DNA of 18,086 nucleotides from Pseudomonadota bacterium. GTDB taxonomy: Bacteria > Myxococcota_A > Polyangia > Polyangiales > Polyangiaceae. A program made the translations under genes and the position numbers. Shown piece after piece: positions 13,601-18,086 of this stretch. Each line of letters starts with the position of its first letter. Positions within the stretch are counted from its first letter, which is position 1. Under the pieces are notes generated by a model. The model was not told the origin of the DNA. It saw only the letters and a program-made list of their open reading frames with translations, and searched no databases. Location: assembly GCA_023418705.1 (NCBI GenBank), contig JAEZYZ010000082.1, positions 1-18,086 on the forward strand. The letters are read 5' to 3'.

Positions 13601-14916
13601 AGCTTGTTCGCGGCGAGGTTGGCAAGCTCGCTGCGCTCACCTTTGGTGAGCAAAATGTGTCCCACCAGCGCGTCGCCGTGCAGACGGTCTGCTGTGACAC
13701 TGAGGCCGTTGGTGGCACTGTCAACGTAGGGGTTGTCTATTTGGAAGGGATCGCCGGTGAGCACGATCTTGGTCCCCTCGCCGCAGCGCGTGATCACGGT
13801 TTTTACCTCGTGCGGGGTCAAGTTTTGCGCCTCGTCGACGATGACGTACTGGTTCGGCAGGCTCCTGCCACGAATGTAGGTCAGCGGCTCGACCTGCAGC
13901 TGCCCACTCTCGAACAGCTCGTCCACGCCGCGCATCCCCCGCCGGCGGCTGCTGCCGGTGGCCAGCAGAAATTCGAGGTTGTCGAAGACCGGCTGCATCC
14001 ACGGGTGGAGCTTCTCGTCGATGTCCCCGGGCAAATAGCCGATGTCGCGACCCAGCGGCATCACGGGGCGGCTGACCAGCAGGCGGGTGTACACCCCATC
14101 GTCGAGCGTCCTTCTGAGACCCGCGGCGAGCGCGAGCAGGGTCTTGCCGGTGCCAGCCTTGCCCACCAGCGTGACCATCCGCACGCTGTCGTCGAGCAGC
14201 AAATCCAGCGCGAAGCTCTGCTCCTTGTTGCGCGGGCGAATGCCCATGATGCCCTCGCGCGGCGCTCGCAGCGCGCGGATCTCCTGCTTGTCGCCGTGGA
14301 AACGGCCGAGGGCCGTGCGCGAACGCGGGCTGTCGTCGCGCAGCAGGATGCAGACATTGGGGTAGAGGCGTTCCCCGGCCGGCGGCGCCAGCACCCCCGT
14401 GTCCGTGAACGTGTCGAGCTCGGCCGAGCTCACCGTGAGCTCCACGGTGCCCTTGTCCAGATGATCGATGTCGACGGCTTGATTCTCGTACGTCTCGGTG
14501 ACGAGCCCCAGCGCGTCCCCACGGATGCGCAGGTTCACGTCCATGGTCACGAAGATCGTCGGCTTGTCGGGGTTGGCATCGCGAAGGTCGAGCGCCGTCT
14601 GCAAGATGGCATGATCGCTCGACCGAGGGTTGAGCGCGATCGACAGCTCTGGACGGCGCTCGGGGACGTGGACGCGCAAGGTGCCGTCTTCACCGACCTT
14701 GATCCCGCGCGACAGCGGCGTGCCCTGGGCCCGCAAGCCGTCGAGCAGCCGCGTCACCGTGCGCGCGTTGCGCCCGCGCTCGTTCGTCTCGCGCTTGAAC
14801 GTGTCGATCTCCTCGAGCACGTAAATCGGGATGATGAGATCGTTGTCCTCGAACTTGAAGATGGCGTGGGGGTCGTGAAGCAAGACGTTGGTGTCGAGGA
14901 CGTAGTTTTTTCGCAT
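13597..14916 (-). CDS. phoH: PIN-PhoH protein (PhoH2-type RNase/ATPase)
   Basis: 439 aa with two domains. The N-terminal PIN nuclease (about 1-135) begins KNYVLDTNVLLHDPHAI, with acidic residues D8, E35/E36, D101 (SSDHAIL) and D126 (VTMDVN) forming the metal site. The C-terminal PhoH ATPase (about 215-439) has Walker A GKAGTGKT (252-259) and Walker B YVIVDEAQN (357-365), plus the conserved PVMPLGRDIGYLPGD and TKIVLTGDPFQIDNPYVD. Family members such as mycobacterial PhoH2 are sequence-specific RNA helicases/RNases, so a role in RNA processing under stress is likely. The ATG at 14916 has AAGGAA 3 nt upstream. The stop overlaps the start of the metallopeptidase gene, so the two are co-translated. 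The length and both domains are complete. Confidence 0.95.
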   Translation of the reverse strand: MRKNYVLDTNVLLHDPHAIFKFEDNDLIIPIYVLEEIDTFKRETNERGRNARTVTRLLDGLRAQGTPLSRGIKVGEDGTLRVHVPERRPELSIALNPRSSDHAILQTALDLRDANPDKPTIFVTMDVNLRIRGDALGLVTETYENQAVDIDHLDKGTVELTVSSAELDTFTDTGVLAPPAGERLYPNVCILLRDDSPRSRTALGRFHGDKQEIRALRAPREGIMGIRPRNKEQSFALDLLLDDSVRMVTLVGKAGTGKTLLALAAGLRRTLDDGVYTRLLVSRPVMPLGRDIGYLPGDIDEKLHPWMQPVFDNLEFLLATGSSRRRGMRGVDELFESGQLQVEPLTYIRGRSLPNQYVIVDEAQNLTPHEVKTVITRCGEGTKIVLTGDPFQIDNPYVDSATNGLSVTADRLHGDALVGHILLTKGERSELANLAANKL

Positions 14917-15058
14917 GGGTTCCTTGGAGGGGCTCCGTGGCTGGCCGGTCCCCTATAGTGCCACGGCCGCCCGAGACGCCGCTCGGCCGACCGACACCTA
15001 CACGGGCGAGGCGACGGCGCCGCGCGACCGACCCTACGGCCGGCGCGAGCGCGCGGGC

Positions 15059-15574
15059 TCAGCGGACGCTGCTGACCGCCTGCTCGAGCGCGTCGTCCGT
15101 CATGTCGGCGCCGCCCACCCAACGCACCCAGCCCTGCTTGTCGATCACGAACGTCCGCGGCGCGTCCTGCACCTGAAACAATTCGGCGAGGCTGCCGCTC
15201 TCGTCGGACACCACGGGGAAGCGGAGCTGGTGTTCGCCGGTGACCGACAGCGCCTGCTTGCGTTCGATGCGGCTCAGCACCCCGAGCACGACCACGCCGC
15301 GCTGTTCGGCGTAGAGCTCCTGTCCCGCGCTGAGCGCGCGAATGCACGCTGGACAATCTGGCGTCGCGAAGATCAAGACCACGGGATGGCCGTAGAACGT
15401 CCCGGGCTCGAGCGGGCTGCCGTTGAGGCTCTCCGACTCGAACGTCGGCATGACCTCGTTGAGCAGCGGGCTCTCGGCCGAGCGAGGCGGCGGCTGCGAC
15501 GCGCAGCTCGAAGCCCCCAGCGTGGACAGCAGCATCGCCAGAGCACCGATCCGTTTTGGCCAGAGCCGTCGCAT
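15059..15574 (-). CDS. Thioredoxin-fold lipoprotein (TlpA/peroxiredoxin-like)
   Basis: 171 aa. An N-terminal signal (MRRLWPKRIGALAMLLSTLG) leads to ASSC with Cys24 as the probable lipidated residue, though the -3 position is Ala rather than Leu. The thioredoxin fold follows: GHPVVLIFATPDCPACIRAL with active-site CPAC (74-77), FPVVSDESGSLAELFQV and the cis-Pro loop DAPRTFVIDKQG (P139). Two vicinal cysteines point to a disulfide reductase or thiol-dependent redox protein in the periplasm, rather than a one-cysteine peroxidase. The partner protein is unknown. It is divergent from the 772-aa membrane protein gene and upstream of phoH on the same strand with a 142-nt gap. A perfect GGCTATAGCC palindrome ends 5 nt before the ATG. 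Confidence 0.88.
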   Translation of the reverse strand: MRRLWPKRIGALAMLLSTLGASSCASQPPPRSAESPLLNEVMPTFESESLNGSPLEPGTFYGHPVVLIFATPDCPACIRALSAGQELYAEQRGVVVLGVLSRIERKQALSVTGEHQLRFPVVSDESGSLAELFQVQDAPRTFVIDKQGWVRWVGGADMTDDALEQAVSSVR

Positions 15575-15579
15575 CGCTC

Positions 15580-15589
15580 GGCTATAGCC
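15580..15589 (-). promoter_or_regulatory. Palindromic -10-like box just upstream of the thioredoxin-like gene
   Basis: GGCTATAGCC is a perfect 10-bp palindrome. On the minus strand TATAGC ends 6 nt before the ATG at 15574, so transcription would start at the initiation codon. No good -35 is present. It could instead be a small operator. Confidence 0.3.
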
Positions 15590-15745
15590 CCGCTGCTTTC
15601 CAGCGAATAGGGCGCGCGGAGCCGATGGCGGTCTCTGGCTGCAGCCAAGACGGTCCTTTGCGGCGGGGCTGGACGGCGCCGCCCCGCGCGACCGTTCCCC
15701 CGGTTTCGTTCGACTTCGCAGTCTCGCCGGCTAAAGTCGCAGGCG

Positions 15746-18064
15746 GTGAGCCGCCGCCGCTCGTTTCTGCTGCCCTGCGCTGCGCTCTGCTACGCCTGCT
15801 TCGCCGTGATCCAGGCGCGGCCGAGCGCGGCGACCGGGTGGATCCTCGCGCTCTTGCTGCCGGCGGCGCTGTGGGAAGTCTGGCGGCGCAGCCAGATCCC
15901 CCAGCGCGGCGAGGATCACATCGACCCGGCGGCGCGCGGCGCCCTGCGCGCTGCGGCGTGGGGCGCCTGCTTGTGGATCGCCGGGCGCTCCGGGCCCGTC
16001 GGGCATCCGGGCTTCGACGCCATCGCCAACCTGGGCAGCGGCGTGGCCTGTGTGGCCGCCCTGGTCGCGCTGGCGCGCATCGCGCCGGTGGGCGGCATGC
16101 TCCGCCCGCCGCCTGCGACGCGATCCCTGGACGCGGCCGCCTTCGCCGCGCTGCTCTGGGGCATCGCGGTCGCCATCCCTGCGACCCGCGCCCTGCTCGC
16201 ACCCGAGAGCGTCCGGCTCGACCCGTTGACGATCGACTACGCCACCACCACCGCCGGCATCGGCGGACTGCTGGTGCTGACCGCCGCGACCTGGCGGCTG
16301 CGCCTGCTGCGCAAGCTCGAGATCGGCGTCGGTGATCGCGCCGCCGGCGCGCTGGCGCTGGCGAGCACCGCGCTGCTCGTCGCGCTGCCGGCCGCCGCGT
16401 TGCGCGTGGCCGCCCCCGATCGGCTGCTCCCCGCAGCGCTGGTCGCCGCCTCGCTCGCGTGCATCTGGACCGTTGCTACCGCGGAACCCACGACCGTCTC
16501 GAGCGCCCTGCGCGGGATCCTCGCCGTCATGATCCTGGGCGCGCCCGCGACGCTGGCCGCTGGCGTCGCCGCGCGCCAGCTGCCCCAGCACGCTGGCGCG
16601 GTCGCGCTCTGCACGAGCGTGGTGGCCATCGGCGTCGGGCTCGTCGCCCGCTCGGTGGCGCGCCCGCTCGGTCCCGAGCAGTCGCGCTGGCTCGACGCCA
16701 TCGAGGCGGCGAGCCGCGGCGCGCTGCAGCCCGAGCCCGACGCCGCCATCCGCGCGGCGCTCGCGGCGCTGTCGCGCATGTCAGGCGCGGCCGGCACCCA
16801 GCCCGAGCTTTGGCGGCTCCATCCCGAAGAGTACCTGACCGTCGACGTCGCGGGCTACTTGCACGTCGAACAGGGCGCGGCGCCGGAGCGGCTCTACGAG
16901 CTCGCGCTGGACGAGCCCGAGCGCACGCTGCGCGCCGAGAGCCTGCGCGCGCTCGAGGTCCGGCGCCCCGAGGTGCGCCCCCTGGTCGCCTGGTTCGACG
17001 CGCGCCGCGCCTTCTCCGCCACCTTGGTGCTCGACGAAGACGGGCCGATCGGCTTTCTGCTGCTCCCGCGCGGCAACCGCAAAAACCCCATGACGCTCGA
17101 AGAAGCGCGCGCCCTGCGGCTCCTGGCCGATCGCCTGAGCGCGCTGCTCGCCGTCTCGTCGGCCCTGTCGCGATCGCGCGAGCGCGAGCTCTCGGCGATC
17201 GCCCGCGCGGACGCGCTCGACGACGAGCGCCAGCGGCTCGAGTACATCTTACTGCACGAGTCCGGGCGCAACCGCGTGCACGCCGAGCGCGCCGCCCGCG
17301 GCGTGCGATCGAGCGCCTACGGCCCCGCCGCCCGCCTCTGTCTCGACCAGCTCGAGCGCCTCGGGCGCCTGGCTTGCCCCATCACGCTGCTCGCCCCCCC
17401 GGGCGTCGACGCCACCGGCTGGGCCGCCCTCGCCCACCTCGCGAGCCCTCGCGCGGCCGGCGCCCTGGTCGTCGTCGACGGCGGCAGCGGGATCGAACAC
17501 GTCCTCGAGCGCTGGGAAGACCCCCACGCGTCACCCCTGGTCCTGGCCGACGGCGGCACCCTGCTCGTCACCGGCATCGCGAGCTTGCCCGTGGCCATTC
17601 AAGATCTCATCGCGCGCCACCTCTCCCGCGCCGCTGGCCCCACCCAGCGGTCCAGCGTCTTGCCCCCCGGCTTGATCGTCACCACCCGCGCCCCCGCAGC
17701 GACCTTGGTCGAAGACGGCCGGCTGTCGCCCGCGCTCGCTCGCTGGCTCGGCGACGCCTGCGTCGAGCTCCCCACCCTCGCCGAGCGCCCCGAAGATCTC
17801 CGCGCCCTCGTGCTCGACGAGCTCTCCCGCCTCGGGCGCCCCGACGGCCAGCCCCTCGGCATCGAAGACCTCGCCCTGCGCGCCCTCATCGAGCACCCCT
17901 GGCCCGGCAACGATCTCGAGCTCAAGAGCCTCCTCGTCCGCGCCGCCGCCCTCGCCGACGGCCCCACCGTCACCCTCGCCCGCCTCATGGAATCCGGCTT
18001 CGTCCCCGCCATCTCCCTCCCCCGCCGCCACCCCACCACCCGCCGCGCCGCCCGCCGCACCTAG
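15746..18064 (+). CDS. Polytopic membrane protein with GAF-like region and degenerate sigma-54 AAA+ module
   Basis: 772 aa, GTG start at 15746. Residues 1-305 hold roughly nine or ten hydrophobic helices (for example 6-23, 30-46, 96-113, 129-146, 166-184, 199-222, 226-245, 254-275, 282-302). A GAF-like region follows (about 315-470, ending ATLVLDEDGPIGFLLLP and LRLLADRLSALLA), then a coiled coil (471-505). The C-terminal 540-750 tracks a sigma-54 activator: ADGGTLLVTGIASLPVAIQDLIARHL (601-626), RLSPALARWLGDACVELPTLAERPEDL (659-685) and HPWPGNDLELKSLLVRAAAL (717-736). Walker A is replaced by LAPPGVDATGW, the Walker B acidic pair by VTG, the GAFTGA loop is absent, and no helix-turn-helix follows. 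It probably cannot hydrolyse ATP or open sigma-54 promoters, so a sensory or inhibitory role is inferred. The 3' half is extremely C-rich at third codon positions. Confidence 0.88.
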   Translation: MSRRRSFLLPCAALCYACFAVIQARPSAATGWILALLLPAALWEVWRRSQIPQRGEDHIDPAARGALRAAAWGACLWIAGRSGPVGHPGFDAIANLGSGVACVAALVALARIAPVGGMLRPPPATRSLDAAAFAALLWGIAVAIPATRALLAPESVRLDPLTIDYATTTAGIGGLLVLTAATWRLRLLRKLEIGVGDRAAGALALASTALLVALPAAALRVAAPDRLLPAALVAASLACIWTVATAEPTTVSSALRGILAVMILGAPATLAAGVAARQLPQHAGAVALCTSVVAIGVGLVARSVARPLGPEQSRWLDAIEAASRGALQPEPDAAIRAALAALSRMSGAAGTQPELWRLHPEEYLTVDVAGYLHVEQGAAPERLYELALDEPERTLRAESLRALEVRRPEVRPLVAWFDARRAFSATLVLDEDGPIGFLLLPRGNRKNPMTLEEARALRLLADRLSALLAVSSALSRSRERELSAIARADALDDERQRLEYILLHESGRNRVHAERAARGVRSSAYGPAARLCLDQLERLGRLACPITLLAPPGVDATGWAALAHLASPRAAGALVVVDGGSGIEHVLERWEDPHASPLVLADGGTLLVTGIASLPVAIQDLIARHLSRAAGPTQRSSVLPPGLIVTTRAPAATLVEDGRLSPALARWLGDACVELPTLAERPEDLRALVLDELSRLGRPDGQPLGIEDLALRALIEHPWPGNDLELKSLLVRAAALADGPTVTLARLMESGFVPAISLPRRHPTTRRAARRT

Positions 18065-18086
18065 CCCGCCCACCGCGTCCCCACGC

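Noticed and set aside
13657..14958. 433-codon plus-strand open frame opposite phoH
   Set aside because: PhoH has both Walker motifs and a PIN domain on the other strand; this frame shows no motif.

Overview
The window is very GC-rich and has the strong G/C bias at third codon positions of a myxobacterium or a relative (Polyangiales-like Deltaproteobacteria/Myxococcota). Supporting this are a Hanks-type Ser/Thr kinase fused to an FHA domain, a TonB-dependent receptor with the C-terminus typical of that group, several predicted lipoproteins and a sigma-54-activator-like membrane protein. The taxonomic call is inference. I see no tRNA, rRNA, CRISPR array, insertion sequence or phage gene.

Left part (1-5701). 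A 5'-truncated exported protein of unknown function is followed after 2 nt by a single-domain siroheme synthase (precorrin-2 dehydrogenase/ferrochelatase). Converging on these from the minus strand are sppA (signal peptide peptidase), a kinase-FHA protein ending in what looks like a decayed GGDEF domain, and a single-pass membrane protein whose C-terminus vaguely recalls AgmX/PglI periplasmic domains. A gene-poor 473-bp stretch (5702-6174) carries a 14-bp tandem repeat, a 13-bp-arm inverted repeat and a terminator-like hairpin.

Middle (6175-12469). A tiny proline-rich lipoprotein precedes a minus-strand pair that overlaps by TTGA: a TonB-dependent receptor carrying its own TonB-C-like domain, then a cysteine-rich lipoprotein. 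Divergent from the receptor run xthA (exonuclease III) and an unusual sodC whose lipoprotein product carries two complete Cu,Zn-superoxide dismutase domains. The two plausibly form a small oxidative-damage block.

Right part (12434-18064). The sodC 3' end overlaps by 36 bp a convergent DUF1704/MATCAP-type HExxxH metallopeptidase gene. That gene is coupled by a second TTGA overlap to an upstream PIN-PhoH ATPase. A TlpA/peroxiredoxin-like thioredoxin-fold lipoprotein is divergent from a 772-aa polytopic membrane protein with a GAF-like segment and a sigma-54 AAA+ module that has lost its Walker motifs and GAFTGA loop.

No single operon stands out as a complete new system. The strongest candidates for unusual biology are the domain architectures: kinase-FHA-pseudoGGDEF, TonB-C fused to its receptor, tandem SodC, and the membrane pseudo-activator.
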